Below, in pieces: positions 34,505-44,104 of a stretch of 64,000 nucleotides of DNA (the first letter of the stretch is position 1; each line of letters starts with the position of its first letter). Below the pieces are notes generated by a model that saw only the letters and a list, made by a program, of their open reading frames with translations, was not told the origin of the DNA and ran no database searches. The position numbers and the translations under genes are program-made. The stretch comes from JAHDDW01 sp964648795 (lineage in GTDB: Bacteria > Actinomycetota > Acidimicrobiia > Acidimicrobiales > SZUA-35): the NCBI GenBank assembly GCA_964648795.1, contig CAZYMB010000001.1:124001-188000 (forward strand), read 5' to 3'.

Positions 34505-36079
34505 GGATTTCACCAGACGAATTAGCTGGTTAGAAGAACTATCAAAGTCTGGCTCACCATCACCTAGCAAAGTTGGCAGCATGTTGTTGGACATGACTTT
34601 GCCAAGCTCTACACCAAATTGATCAAAAGAGTTGATGCCTAAGATTGTGCCGGTGGCCATGGTTTTGTGCTCATACAGTGCAATTAGGGAACCCAGTGTG
34701 CGTGGGTCAAGTCGCTCCGCAATTATGGTTGTGCTCGGCCTGTTGCCCTTAAATTCGCGGTGCGGGTCGTCGTTGCTTTTGCCGAACGCCAGTGCAGCTG
34801 ACTGAGCAAACAGGTTGGAGAGTAATACGAGATGTGAATCTTGTGTATCTTTGGCGAGCTGGTCAGACAATTCTGTTGTGGTTGCACACTCGCATTCAGC
34901 GAACCCAATAAAGTCAATTGGGCAAATTACAGTTCCCTGGTGTAGCAGCTGGAAGAAAGCATGCTGTCCGTTAGTCCCAGGTTCTCCCCAAACAATTGGA
35001 CATGTCTGATAAGTCACAGGGCTGCCATCTGTCCTAGTTGCCTTACCGTTGGACTCCATCTCTAGTTGTTGTAGGAATGCAGGGAAGCGTGAGAGCTTAT
35101 GGCTGTATGGAATTACCGCTCGTGCGGGGAAGTTTTGAAAGTTGGTGTTCCAAATATCTATTAGGCTCATGACGACGGGAAGATTCTTGGCTAGCTCGGT
35201 CTCTCTGAAGTGAGTGTCCATTTCTTCCATGCCAGCCAAGAACTCAGCGAACCCAGAGTTTCCAAGTGTTATTGATAACGAGATTCCAATTGCAGAACTC
35301 ACCGAATACCGGCCGCCTACCCAATCCCAGAAACCATAGATATTGTCGGCTGGTACTCCAAACTCAACTGCTGCTTCATCATTAGTTGTTACTGCAACAA
35401 AATGATCGTACGTGGCGTCTTCACCCAGAGCTTCAACAATCCAAGACTTAGCAAGCGAAGCGTTTTGTAGCGTTTCTGGTGTCTTAAATGATTTAGAAGA
35501 CACAACGAACAAAGTCTCCTCTGGATTGCATTCTTCTAGGACGCTTAGGAGGTCAGCGGGGTCAACGTTAGATACATAATGTCCCGTTGGTAGATCAGAT
35601 ACTTTTCGTAGCGCTAGGTAAGCCATTTGAGGGCCAAGGTCGGAACCTCCAATGCCGATATTGACAACAGCGGAGTACGGCTTGTTTGTATGGCCAGTCT
35701 TAGATCCGTTTGCGATAGCATCTGCTAGATCTCGGATTCGAGCATTAACAGTTTCTACTTCTGGCTTTGGATTACTAGAACGCAACCAAACGTGACCAAC
35801 TGCCCGGTCTTCGGTCACATTAATTGCTTCGCCGTCAAACATCGCTTGAATTCTGTCGGTAAGCCCAGTCTCTTTTGCTAGCTCAATTAGTAAATCCAGT
35901 ATCTGTTTGTTAATCAGCTGCTTCGAAAAATCAACAGTCAATCCATTGGTTTTGCGTGTAAAGGTTTCTGCTCGATTGACGTCGGCTTCGAACAGGCTAG
36001 TGAGGTCGTTCGAAGACTGACTTGTTGCTTCTACTGCTAACTTTTGCCAACTAGATGTGGCTGTGGGATCTAAACTCAT
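34496..36079 (-). CDS. pgi: Glucose-6-phosphate isomerase
   Basis: 527 residues. NIGIGGSDLGPQMAYLAL and FWDWVGGRYSVSSAIGISL are the catalytic-region motifs (Pgi signatures), with ESNGKATR, GEPGTNGQHAFFQLLHQG and SFDQFGVELGK later. Interconverts glucose-6-phosphate and fructose-6-phosphate. A TAATCT box lies six bases before the ATG, again leaderless. Confidence 0.97.
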   Translation of the reverse strand: MSLDPTATSSWQKLAVEATSQSSNDLTSLFEADVNRAETFTRKTNGLTVDFSKQLINKQILDLLIELAKETGLTDRIQAMFDGEAINVTEDRAVGHVWLRSSNPKPEVETVNARIRDLADAIANGSKTGHTNKPYSAVVNIGIGGSDLGPQMAYLALRKVSDLPTGHYVSNVDPADLLSVLEECNPEETLFVVSSKSFKTPETLQNASLAKSWIVEALGEDATYDHFVAVTTNDEAAVEFGVPADNIYGFWDWVGGRYSVSSAIGISLSITLGNSGFAEFLAGMEEMDTHFRETELAKNLPVVMSLIDIWNTNFQNFPARAVIPYSHKLSRFPAFLQQLEMESNGKATRTDGSPVTYQTCPIVWGEPGTNGQHAFFQLLHQGTVICPIDFIGFAECECATTTELSDQLAKDTQDSHLVLLSNLFAQSAALAFGKSNDDPHREFKGNRPSTTIIAERLDPRTLGSLIALYEHKTMATGTILGINSFDQFGVELGKVMSNNMLPTLLGDGEPDFDSSSNQLIRLVKSLG

Positions 36080-36085
36080 ACCTTA

Positions 36086-36091
36086 AGATTA
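36086..36091 (-). promoter_or_regulatory. Putative -10 box TAATCT, leaderless pgi
   Basis: TAATCT on the minus strand, six bases before ATG 36079. Confidence 0.5.
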
Positions 36092-36342
36092 GACGTTGTT
36101 GGCTACTCCAGGTGTTCTCTGTCAGGGTTTATAGTTTGTGAACTATCAAGATGAGTTTGGCGACCGGGCTTTGGGCGAAGTGGCGCATCTGGCCAGGCAT
36201 CTTCAACGATTTCGTCGAATTTGACCCTCAGGTTTCGTTGGTCGGATCGTTTGACGCGGCAATGACGAAGTCTTATTTCAATCCGTTTGATCCAAGAAAG
36301 CGCCACTTAGTGTTTGTCGGCGTTTAGTTCACTGAAATTAGG

Positions 36343-36858
36343 CTAGCTAGCAGGGATATTTAGTACCTGGCCCGGTGATATCTCATCTCGATCCCCGATG
36401 TTATTGGCCGCTATGAGTTCAGAGACTAGTAGGCCAAACTTGTTGTTAGCAATTACCGAGAGAGTGTCGCCCTGTTGTACTACATAGGTTTGAGCCACAC
36501 GAGGGTTTTGTGGTGGCGTTACCGCAGTGGTCTGAGGGGTGTTTGGCACTGTAGTTGTCGTGTTTGCTTCCAGTTGGCCTTCTATAACCGTATTGGCGCT
36601 AGTGACCTTGACTCCTATATCAGGTTGGTTAAAAGTTCCTCGAACTCGCGGTTGTGGTTCTGCTAGAGAGTTACTGTTTGGGTCTTGGGTTGTTGTAGTA
36701 GGTAATCCAACGTCTGGGTTGTCTAGCTGGGCCAATGTGTCAGGAATTTGGTTGTCGCTTGGGTCGATCTGAAGCGCTGCCGGAGTTGGTCGCCCACAAG
36801 CAGCTAACAAAAGGCAGCTCGCAAGTAGGAATGCTCCAGTTAGCAGTGGCCTTTTCAT
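36343..36858 (-). CDS. LysM-domain lipoprotein
   Basis: 171 residues. Signal peptide with lipobox LLAAC (C21), a Thr/Pro/Asn-rich linker, and a C-terminal LysM domain (about 123-170: YVVQQGDTLSVIANNKFGLLVSEL..ISPGQVLNIP) that binds peptidoglycan. No catalytic domain, so an adaptor or wall-binding lipoprotein. TAGAAT box seven bases before the ATG. Confidence 0.9.
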   Translation of the reverse strand: MKRPLLTGAFLLASCLLLAACGRPTPAALQIDPSDNQIPDTLAQLDNPDVGLPTTTTQDPNSNSLAEPQPRVRGTFNQPDIGVKVTSANTVIEGQLEANTTTTVPNTPQTTAVTPPQNPRVAQTYVVQQGDTLSVIANNKFGLLVSELIAANNIGDRDEISPGQVLNIPAS

Positions 36859-36865
36859 CTATTAG

Positions 36866-36871
36866 ATTCTA
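36866..36871 (-). promoter_or_regulatory. Putative -10 box TAGAAT, leaderless LysM gene
   Basis: TAGAAT on the minus strand, seven bases before ATG 36858. Confidence 0.5.
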
Positions 36872-36914
36872 GTCGCGCTCAACTTAGGATCTAGGGATGA
36901 CAATGTGTGACTAC

Positions 36915-39059
36915 TTATTGAGCTGAAGATTTAAGATGCTTGTTCAAGAAGGCGAGCTGACGCTTGATTAGCGAAGCAACGATGTGTGCCCTCTTCGGCA
37001 TATGTGTTAACCCAGTGACAGTAACGAGTTCATGGTCGATGTCGTTAACAAAGAGTTCATGGCTGAACTTTAGTGAGTTAGCTGGGACAACATTGTCGTC
37101 GCTCAGCCCATGAATTAGCATCAGGGGACGAGTTAGCTTTGCTGCCTTCTTTACCAGGTCTGAAGTCTCGTATGGCTGCGCTGAGTCTTGGGGATTTCCA
37201 AGGTAGCGTTCGGTGTAGTGAGTGTCATAGAGTAACCAGTCAGTTACGGGCGCTCCAGCAACCCCGGCATGAAATAGATCTGGACGCTCAATACATGCCA
37301 GTGCACTTAGGTAGCCACCGAATGACCAGCCTCGAATACCGACAGCTCCTTCGTTAGCGAATGAGTACTGTTCCAGGACATATTCGAGCGCCGATATTTG
37401 CCCTTCGAGGATTGGATCAACTAAATCTCTGTAGATGCTAAATTCGAATTCTTGTGTAACCCCTGGTGAGCCTGGGCCATCGGCGACAACGACTATGTAC
37501 CCTTGGTTGGCAAACCACTGAGACACGATGTGGGAGCGGCCTGCTTTTATAACTCGTTGAGCATGAGGCCCACCATAAGGATCGAAAAGCACAGGCAATT
37601 TGACGCCAGAGGTTTCGTCGAACCCACTGGGCTTAAATATTGCTAGTTGAGCTTTGTCTGTGCTTGCAAAATCCACATTGAACTCAATACTTGAATCGAT
37701 TGAATTATCTTCGATCGGTATTTTGTTCCCTTTTGGGTCAACAAGGGTGGTTGTTGTCTGAGTGGAGTCCATATCTCTCGACGTCAACAGAAGTTGTCCT
37801 TCGGTAACTACCGCATTGTTGATGCCGCTGATTTTGCTTAGCTGCTCTACCGTCTTTGTGGTGAGGTTGAGGCCAAAGACGTGGGTTTCTGATGGTTGGA
37901 TTGAACTAGTGAAGTAGACGACGTTATTCTCTATGCCAATCAGTTTGCGAATGTAACCAGGAGTATCGACTGCTTCGCCGTTGATCAACAAGCTTCGATC
38001 TATGTCATTGGCAACAATTTCAGCCGTATGCGTTGCATTGGAGTAGAAACCGCCGCTCACAATGTCGAGCCACTTCTGGCCTGTGACTTCACCAACTTTG
38101 ACCAGTACTTTCGTATTTAGGTTTAGTTCGTAGTCGCTAAACAGTGTTTGTGCCCTGTTCTGGAAACGCACCTGAAACTTGTCATTCATTTCTCTTGCGT
38201 CGACAAGGTATTCTTTTTCGGAGCTTTCCCCAGCAGTTGCAAGCTTGGTAGTTAGCCCATCTGTAGTTGCTAGGTAGAGGGTGACCAGCGCATTTTGTGT
38301 GCCTGTATATGGGTAGTGGAGAAGTCGTGGCGGTTCCGTTGGTTTGTCAGGACTGCTTAGATTTAGAAGTTCGACAGCGGACTCGTCTACTTCAGTAATT
38401 AAAAGGTGGTTATCGTCTACCCACCAGTATCCCGAATATCGGCCCATCTCCTCGGCTGCGACAAACTCAGGCACGCCGAGTTGGAGGTGCGCTTCGGTGT
38501 TTTGGTTGTCACTGGCTTGAATGAGGCCGACATGTTTGGCGTTCTGCCAGTCTTGATTAGAAGCTTCGAAGATGTGTAGCGCATTGTTCGACAGGAGGCT
38601 GAGCTTCGTTCCATCTGGTGAGAATTTTAGATTGCTTGTATAGCCGAGGTCTCCCAGAGGAACTTTATATAGTGAGCCGCTGGTGGCGCCCTCAAAACAA
38701 AACACCCAAGGTTGCCCAGAGACACCAAACAAGATCTGATTTTGTTTCACACTAAATGAAGTGATCCCACTGCTGGTTCTACGAAGTCGTTCGTTCTCTG
38801 TTGCTTCAAGCTCTGAAAGCCCAGCATTCGAAGCCACGCTAGTTGCTTCGATCAGTAGCTTCTCTTGACCATTTTCGTTTACTGCCCAAAGCGACATTTC
38901 TGGGCTTGTTTCTAGCGATCGAAGAAATACCAGTGTGTGGCTATTGGTCTGGGTCTCGACAAATTTGAAGCCAGTCGGGGAACCATTAGAAAAACGGTTA
39001 GTTTCAGCGTATTTTCTGAGAATATCAAAGCTTGGGTCGCTGTCGAAAAGTTGATTCAT
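36915..39059 (-). CDS. S9 family prolyl oligopeptidase (dipeptidyl peptidase IV-like)
   Basis: 714 residues: N-terminal beta-propeller (about 1-450) and C-terminal alpha/beta hydrolase. Catalytic Ser is in GIRGWSFGGYLSALA, Asp in HGLSDDNVVP and His in GLTHMPKR; the oxyanion region is DPYGGPHAQ. No signal peptide, so a cytoplasmic peptidase cleaving after Pro or similar is expected. Stands alone between the LysM gene and ferredoxin. Confidence 0.93.
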   Translation of the reverse strand: MNQLFDSDPSFDILRKYAETNRFSNGSPTGFKFVETQTNSHTLVFLRSLETSPEMSLWAVNENGQEKLLIEATSVASNAGLSELEATENERLRRTSSGITSFSVKQNQILFGVSGQPWVFCFEGATSGSLYKVPLGDLGYTSNLKFSPDGTKLSLLSNNALHIFEASNQDWQNAKHVGLIQASDNQNTEAHLQLGVPEFVAAEEMGRYSGYWWVDDNHLLITEVDESAVELLNLSSPDKPTEPPRLLHYPYTGTQNALVTLYLATTDGLTTKLATAGESSEKEYLVDAREMNDKFQVRFQNRAQTLFSDYELNLNTKVLVKVGEVTGQKWLDIVSGGFYSNATHTAEIVANDIDRSLLINGEAVDTPGYIRKLIGIENNVVYFTSSIQPSETHVFGLNLTTKTVEQLSKISGINNAVVTEGQLLLTSRDMDSTQTTTTLVDPKGNKIPIEDNSIDSSIEFNVDFASTDKAQLAIFKPSGFDETSGVKLPVLFDPYGGPHAQRVIKAGRSHIVSQWFANQGYIVVVADGPGSPGVTQEFEFSIYRDLVDPILEGQISALEYVLEQYSFANEGAVGIRGWSFGGYLSALACIERPDLFHAGVAGAPVTDWLLYDTHYTERYLGNPQDSAQPYETSDLVKKAAKLTRPLMLIHGLSDDNVVPANSLKFSHELFVNDIDHELVTVTGLTHMPKRAHIVASLIKRQLAFLNKHLKSSAQ

Positions 39060-39176
39060 TAGCTGTATAGCTTAGTTCTAGTTTGTTGGCTACATAGGGG
39101 CCATAGCGATAAGACATTCATTTCTGATTTAGTTGCTATAGTCGGCTATGCTTAGTTCGCTGACAAAGGAGTTGTC

Positions 39177-39446
39177 ATGGTTAAGGTATGGATAGATCAG
39201 GATCTTTGCACCGGTGACGGACTATGTGCTGAGATTTCTCCAGACGTGTTTTTTGGACAAGACGACGGTCTTTATTATGTTAAAGAGACCGCTGCGAATT
39301 TCGGTGAAGAGAAGCTTTTTGACGGTACGAATAACCCTGCTGGGGCTGAAGGAATGGCTCGTATCCCGGAAGGTGGCATCGAGGGAGTTGTCGAAGCTGC
39401 CGAAGAGTGTCCAGGCGAATGCATCTTTATTGATGTAGAAGAATAA
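39177..39446 (+). CDS. Ferredoxin with Asp at the second ligand position
   Basis: 89 residues, acidic. Cluster motif C11-TGDGL-C17 and CPGEC (C78, C82). In the usual C-x2-C-x2-C segment the middle Cys is D14, as in Pyrococcus furiosus ferredoxin, so a 3Fe-4S or an Asp-ligated 4Fe-4S cluster is expected. It has a longer middle insertion (about 40-70) than classical single-cluster ferredoxins. AAAGGAG site seven bases before the ATG. No redox partner gene is adjacent. Confidence 0.9.
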   Translation: MVKVWIDQDLCTGDGLCAEISPDVFFGQDDGLYYVKETAANFGEEKLFDGTNNPAGAEGMARIPEGGIEGVVEAAEECPGECIFIDVEE

Positions 39447-39496
39447 AAATAGTCCGTTTGACTTAAATTTCTCGAATACGGGCCGATTTCTAATGT

Positions 39497-40663
39497 GTGC
39501 ACATCAGAACTATCGGAAAAGTATTCTTTGCTATAGGGTTTTGCGTCTTCGCAGCGTTCTTCGGGCGCTTCGTTGTTAACGCTTATATAACTGAACCTGC
39601 AGCAGTTCAGATCCGGCTAACTGGTGTGGACCTAAGGACTGAAATAGAGGAAAGCTCGCAGGAGTCTCCGTTCAGCTTGGAGTTGCCAGATGACTTAAGG
39701 CGTTTCCCAACCGACCTGGGGTTCATTTCTAACCCGTTCGTCGAACAAGAACCAGAAGATGACGCTGAGGAAGAAAAGCAGGAAGCCACACGAGGGCGTC
39801 TACCAGCTGGTCAGTTGACTCCTGAAGAGGAACTAGTACTTGGAGGCGAAGCCTCGGTCGCTGGACGAGTTGTTGGCCCTGAGGGACCGGTTGAAGGAGC
39901 TACGGTTCGCCTCGAGAGGGAATCTGATTCTGGGCTAGGCACTCTTGATGTCATAACTGATGAAGAAGGTCTCTACGAAGTTGAAGGATTACAAGGCGGC
40001 CGTTACCGAGCCAGAGCCTTTGTCCCTTCAGAATTTGCCTCCGCCAATATAGAAACATTCTTCTTAGACAATATTTCTACAGATGCTTTGGGTATTGATT
40101 TCTTGAACCTGACTAAGCCTGATGTGTTCGAGTTGAACCTTCAAGTTAGATCTCAAGGTCAGAATATTTTGGTTGAGTATGTATCTGGCGGGAACATCTT
40201 TAATGGATCAACGGGAATGTTTGGCGTCAGCGTAACCCAGCAAGTTGTAGACCCAGACGGTGTAATTGTTCAGCAGCCGCAGTCTGGATTTGATATCGAG
40301 ATTGATGGAACCCCAGATTATGCGAGCCTCACTAATGTAACCACAACTAATTCAAGAGGCTTAGCTATATTTACCGCTCGCTGCGAAGAATCAACCAGCG
40401 GTAACCACACTGGCAACATTAGCGCTTCCAAAGAAGTGAGAGAACTTGTTCCAATGGAGCAAGTCGTAGTCAATAATCAATCAGATGAAGATGCTGAAAA
40501 CTCAGTGCCGGCACCCGACCCAGTACCAACTTTTAGAACAGTAACACTAAGCGACAGCGTTCGAGTCATCTACCCAAGTTGTGTTAACCCACCTCCTCCG
40601 CCTGAACCCGAGCCAGAAGCACAGGATGAGGCGCAGAACCAAGGCGAGGACAACAATGAATAG
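39497..40663 (+). CDS. Membrane-anchored protein with carboxypeptidase-regulatory-like domain
   Basis: 388 residues. N-terminal membrane anchor (about 9-30), acidic linker, then a beta-sandwich domain (about 115-175: SVAGRVVGPEGPVEGATVRL, TDEEGLYEVEGLQGGRYRARAF) of the CarboxypepD_reg/CnaB-like type, a second beta-rich region, and a Pro/Glu-rich C-terminus. GTG start without a clear ribosome site. The next gene (class A PBP) starts inside its end with an eight-base overlap (ATGAATAG), so the products are probably made together. A surface structural or adaptor role is inferred. Confidence 0.8.
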   Translation: MHIRTIGKVFFAIGFCVFAAFFGRFVVNAYITEPAAVQIRLTGVDLRTEIEESSQESPFSLELPDDLRRFPTDLGFISNPFVEQEPEDDAEEEKQEATRGRLPAGQLTPEEELVLGGEASVAGRVVGPEGPVEGATVRLERESDSGLGTLDVITDEEGLYEVEGLQGGRYRARAFVPSEFASANIETFFLDNISTDALGIDFLNLTKPDVFELNLQVRSQGQNILVEYVSGGNIFNGSTGMFGVSVTQQVVDPDGVIVQQPQSGFDIEIDGTPDYASLTNVTTTNSRGLAIFTARCEESTSGNHTGNISASKEVRELVPMEQVVVNNQSDEDAENSVPAPDPVPTFRTVTLSDSVRVIYPSCVNPPPPPEPEPEAQDEAQNQGEDNNE

Positions 40664-42896
40664 TTTTCAAAGTGGAATCAAATCAATCCGTTGGGGCAAA
40701 GTCACAAAGTTTGCAGTGAAGGGCCTAATCGCATTCATTATTGCATTCGGTCTGAGTATCCCCATCGCCGGTGGTGTTGCCGTGGCAACATTCCTTGGGC
40801 TTCCATTGCCTGGTAGTGAGTTACCTGAAGAGCCTAGAAGTCTGGTAGCTGAACCATCAATAGTTCTTGATGCGAACGGTGATGAGATTGCGTTATTTAG
40901 AGACTTTGATCAAACAGTCGAAATCGAACCAGAAGATATACCACAACATCTCAAGGATGCATTTGTAGCAATTGAAGACCGACGTTTTTGGGAACATTCT
41001 GGCGTTGACCTTGAAGGTATCGCTCGTGCAGCTAGAGAGAACGTGAGCGCAGGCTATGTCAAAGAGGGTGGCTCAACCATCACTCAGCAGTACATCAAGA
41101 ACGCCTATCTAAATAACGCCAAAAGTTTCGAGCGTAAGATCGATGAAGCTCTACTGGCCGTTGAGCTTGAAAAAGAACTATCAAAAGAAGAGATCTTGTT
41201 TAACTACGTGAACATCTCGTTCTTCGGTTCCGGAGCTTACGGGGTAGGCGCCGCCTCCGAAATCTACTTCTCTAAGCACGTCTCTGAGATCAACATTTCT
41301 GAAGCAGCCACACTTGCAGGGCTTGTTAAAGCACCGACGGCGTTCTCGCCACATTCAAATCCGGAAGCAGCAGATGAACGCCGACGGCTTGTGATTAACG
41401 CAATGCTCGAAGAGGGCTATATAACTGAAGCTGAGGCAGCTGAAGCGACAGCAGCAGAAGTCAAGCGCTTTTCTGACGGGGACTTTACCTTGCCAGCAAC
41501 CTTCGTATTTGATCGACCATCTAAAGGTTCAGACGAATTCCCATTTTTCTCAGACTGGATTGAGCAGACACTTGTCGACGAGCTTGGTCCAGACCAGGTC
41601 TATCGAGGTGGTTTAACTATTCAAACCACACTTGACCCAGAACTTCAGAACGCTGCTCGTGAGGCAGCGGACGCTCGTCTTGAGACCACAGAGCATCCAG
41701 TAGATCTTTCAATTGTTTCGGTGGAGCCAGACACTGGCTTTGTCAGAGCAATCTTAGGAGGCCGTGATTACGAGACTTCGCAGGTTAACTTGGGCCTTGG
41801 TGGTACGAGTGGTTTCCAGCCTGGTTCTACTTTCAAGCCATTCGTTCTGGCCACTGCCTTCGAACAGGGGATTGGTCCGGAAGTTATCTATGATGCTCCC
41901 GCAACTTGGCCAGTTCCAGGTTGTGTTGGAGACGAATGTTCGATTTCTAACTTTGGTGTAAATGGCTTTGGAGAGATCACACTTCGAGAGGCTATGCGTG
42001 CCTCAGTCAACACTGTATTTGCGCAGCTGGTTGTCGATGTAACAATTGGTGAAACTGTAGAGCTATCTCAGAATTTTGGGCTGTCTCGAGTATCTGATGA
42101 TGTTGCCTATGGTCCAAGTTTCGCACTTGGTGCAGCTGAGGCTTCACCATTAGAAATGGCTTCGGCGTATGCCACTTTTGCTAACTCGGGTATCTATCAA
42201 GAGCCCACAGCGATTCTGACTGTTACTGATAGTGATGAGAACGTAATTATTGATAACCGTTTACGTCAAGGGGAGCGAGTTATTTCTGCAGCAACTGCTG
42301 ACAATGTTACCGACGTACTAGCTGGTGTTATCGATGGTGGAACGGGTGCTCGTGCCAGTATCGGTCGTCCAGCGGCTGGTAAGACAGGTACTGCTCAGGC
42401 GTTTAGAGCCGCATGGTTTGTTGGCTACACACCTCAGCTAGCAACAGCAGTTTGGATGGGTCACTCTGATGGTTTGCGATCTCTCGAAAATATTAACGGT
42501 GTCAGAAACGTGACAGGTGGCTCGCATCCTGCAACAGCTTGGCGAGACTTTAACCTAGCTGCCCATGAAGGTCTAGATGTAATCGAGTTTCCGGAACCAG
42601 ATCAGATTGTGTCACTTGACTTCGTCGAACCTCAACTAGATGAGAACGGAGAACTAATTGAAGTTCCTGTTCAGCGAGTTACTAAGCAGGCTGTGCGTGA
42701 GTTTACTGAAATTGGAGCTCAGCAGGCTAGATCATCGCTCGCCAGAAACTGTGGCGAGCGCGACTGTGTCGAGAGAGAAGTTGATCTTCCAAACTTGCCA
42801 GCTTCAGTTCCACCTACAACTATTCCGCCTACAACCGTTGCGCCAGTGGGTAACGATCAAAGTTCTTCAATAAATCAGGAGAGAGACAATGAGTAG
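40656..42896 (+). CDS. Class A penicillin-binding protein (transglycosylase/transpeptidase)
   Basis: About 746 residues from ATG 40656 (GCGAGG six bases upstream); a longer frame to 40581 overlaps the preceding gene and is rejected. Short basic N-terminus, one membrane helix (about 24-48), GT51 transglycosylase (AIEDRRFWEHSGVD with the catalytic Glu; GGSTITQQYIKN), then transpeptidase motifs STFKPF, SVN and KTGTAQ. Thr/Pro-rich C-terminus. Builds and cross-links peptidoglycan. Overlaps the following gene by eight bases (ATGAGTAG), forming a tightly coupled three-gene operon. Confidence 0.95.
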   Translation: MNSFQSGIKSIRWGKVTKFAVKGLIAFIIAFGLSIPIAGGVAVATFLGLPLPGSELPEEPRSLVAEPSIVLDANGDEIALFRDFDQTVEIEPEDIPQHLKDAFVAIEDRRFWEHSGVDLEGIARAARENVSAGYVKEGGSTITQQYIKNAYLNNAKSFERKIDEALLAVELEKELSKEEILFNYVNISFFGSGAYGVGAASEIYFSKHVSEINISEAATLAGLVKAPTAFSPHSNPEAADERRRLVINAMLEEGYITEAEAAEATAAEVKRFSDGDFTLPATFVFDRPSKGSDEFPFFSDWIEQTLVDELGPDQVYRGGLTIQTTLDPELQNAAREAADARLETTEHPVDLSIVSVEPDTGFVRAILGGRDYETSQVNLGLGGTSGFQPGSTFKPFVLATAFEQGIGPEVIYDAPATWPVPGCVGDECSISNFGVNGFGEITLREAMRASVNTVFAQLVVDVTIGETVELSQNFGLSRVSDDVAYGPSFALGAAEASPLEMASAYATFANSGIYQEPTAILTVTDSDENVIIDNRLRQGERVISAATADNVTDVLAGVIDGGTGARASIGRPAAGKTGTAQAFRAAWFVGYTPQLATAVWMGHSDGLRSLENINGVRNVTGGSHPATAWRDFNLAAHEGLDVIEFPEPDQIVSLDFVEPQLDENGELIEVPVQRVTKQAVREFTEIGAQQARSSLARNCGERDCVEREVDLPNLPASVPPTTIPPTTVAPVGNDQSSSINQERDNE

Positions 42897-44091
42897 AAAC
42901 TCATCAATAAACACAACCCAACCAACAGAAATTGATTTGGATACAAATCAGCTTGATCTGCGAAGCGAAGCTCAGTCAGAGCAACCTAGGTTTCGTCGTC
43001 GCAAGACCGATCAACCGAGCCAATCTGACAGGGTATCTTTGGCTACTAAGTTCAAGGACCGAAGACAGCGTAAGAAGGCAAAGCGCCGACGTTTCTTGCG
43101 TTATCGCATCGTCCCTAAATCAATTCTCGCTACCGCTTCATTTCTTCTAGCTATAGCTATCGGTATTGCGTTTAGTGGGGCTTCTTTCTATGCGTTCTAC
43201 AACAGTCGCTTATCTGAAAACGAACAGGCTGTTGGACGTTTTGTTGACGGTTTCGACCAGCAATTCAATGATGCAGCAGGAGCGCTAGACACATTAAGAG
43301 ATTCTTCTGTTGAGCAGATTAGAAATGAGCTAGGACCGCTTGAGAGCTTTGTTGCCAACGCAAATGGTGTTGTGGAATTACCAGCCGTGCTTGGCGATTC
43401 TGTATGGCTATTAGAAACCAGAAACACCGATGGTGAAGTCCTAATTGGCTCTGCGTTTGCTGTAGCTGGTCATCAAGGAGGAACAGCATTCCTTACTAGC
43501 TTCTCAGTTGTCCGGGACAACGCTCGTCTTCCAGCACCTGGCATCGAGCTAGTCAACGACAACGAACGGATAACGGGAGAGCTTTGGTCTTGGGACGAAG
43601 GTAGTGATCTAGCTCTTGTAGTCGTCGACGAAGCTGTTGAGTTGCTCGAGTTTGCAACGAACGCCGAACAAGTTGATGGCCTAGGTCAAAGCGTCTTTGC
43701 TGTCTCTGGCGTTGGTGGCAATGGAGCTACGGCAGTTCCAGGAATTTTGGTTGATAGCTCACGAAGTGGCTTGCAGCACACCGCTCCAGTTGGAACACTT
43801 TTTGAAGGTGGCCCACTTGTTGACGGAGCTGGCCGAATTGTAGGAGTTTCTTCTACAGAGTTTCGACCTTACGGAATAGATCCAGGTCAGGTTGGACAGT
43901 CCGTTGATGTTCAGATAATTTGCACATCAATTCTGCGTTGTTCTGAAACCGATGGAATCTTGGCCGCAGAAGTCGGCGGTATTGCTCAGGAACGTCTGGT
44001 ACAAGAAGAAGTAGCAGATGATGCTGACGCTGACGGAAACATCGACAATGTTGATGCAACTAGTGAAAGTTCTGATTCAGCTAGCAACTAA
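42889..44091 (+). CDS. Membrane-anchored trypsin-fold pseudoprotease
   Basis: 400 residues: basic cytoplasmic region (33-72, many Arg/Lys), one membrane helix (about 77-103), a helical linker, then a DegP/HtrA-like domain (about 165-350). Family landmarks are GSAFAVAGHQGGTAFLTSFSVV, SDLALVVVD and GTLFEGGPLVDGAGRIVGVSS. The catalytic His position is S206 (TSFSVV against TNHHVV-type) and the Ser position is E306 (FEGGPL against NSGGPL); only D240 remains. Proteolysis is therefore unlikely. Cotranslated with the class A PBP, so a regulatory or scaffold role in wall synthesis is inferred. Confidence 0.8.
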   Translation: MSRNSSINTTQPTEIDLDTNQLDLRSEAQSEQPRFRRRKTDQPSQSDRVSLATKFKDRRQRKKAKRRRFLRYRIVPKSILATASFLLAIAIGIAFSGASFYAFYNSRLSENEQAVGRFVDGFDQQFNDAAGALDTLRDSSVEQIRNELGPLESFVANANGVVELPAVLGDSVWLLETRNTDGEVLIGSAFAVAGHQGGTAFLTSFSVVRDNARLPAPGIELVNDNERITGELWSWDEGSDLALVVVDEAVELLEFATNAEQVDGLGQSVFAVSGVGGNGATAVPGILVDSSRSGLQHTAPVGTLFEGGPLVDGAGRIVGVSSTEFRPYGIDPGQVGQSVDVQIICTSILRCSETDGILAAEVGGIAQERLVQEEVADDADADGNIDNVDATSESSDSASN

Positions 44092-44104
44092 TTGCAAGGC
44101 TGAG

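Noticed and set aside
36103..36327. Possible small genes upstream of pgi (67 codons minus strand; 58 codons plus strand from 36151)
   Set aside because: Both frames are plausible by length but overlap each other, neither resembles a known protein, and only the plus frame has even a loose TATAGT box upstream.
40581..40655. N-terminal extension of the class A PBP
   Set aside because: It overlaps the preceding gene in another frame, while ATG 40656 has a good ribosome site.
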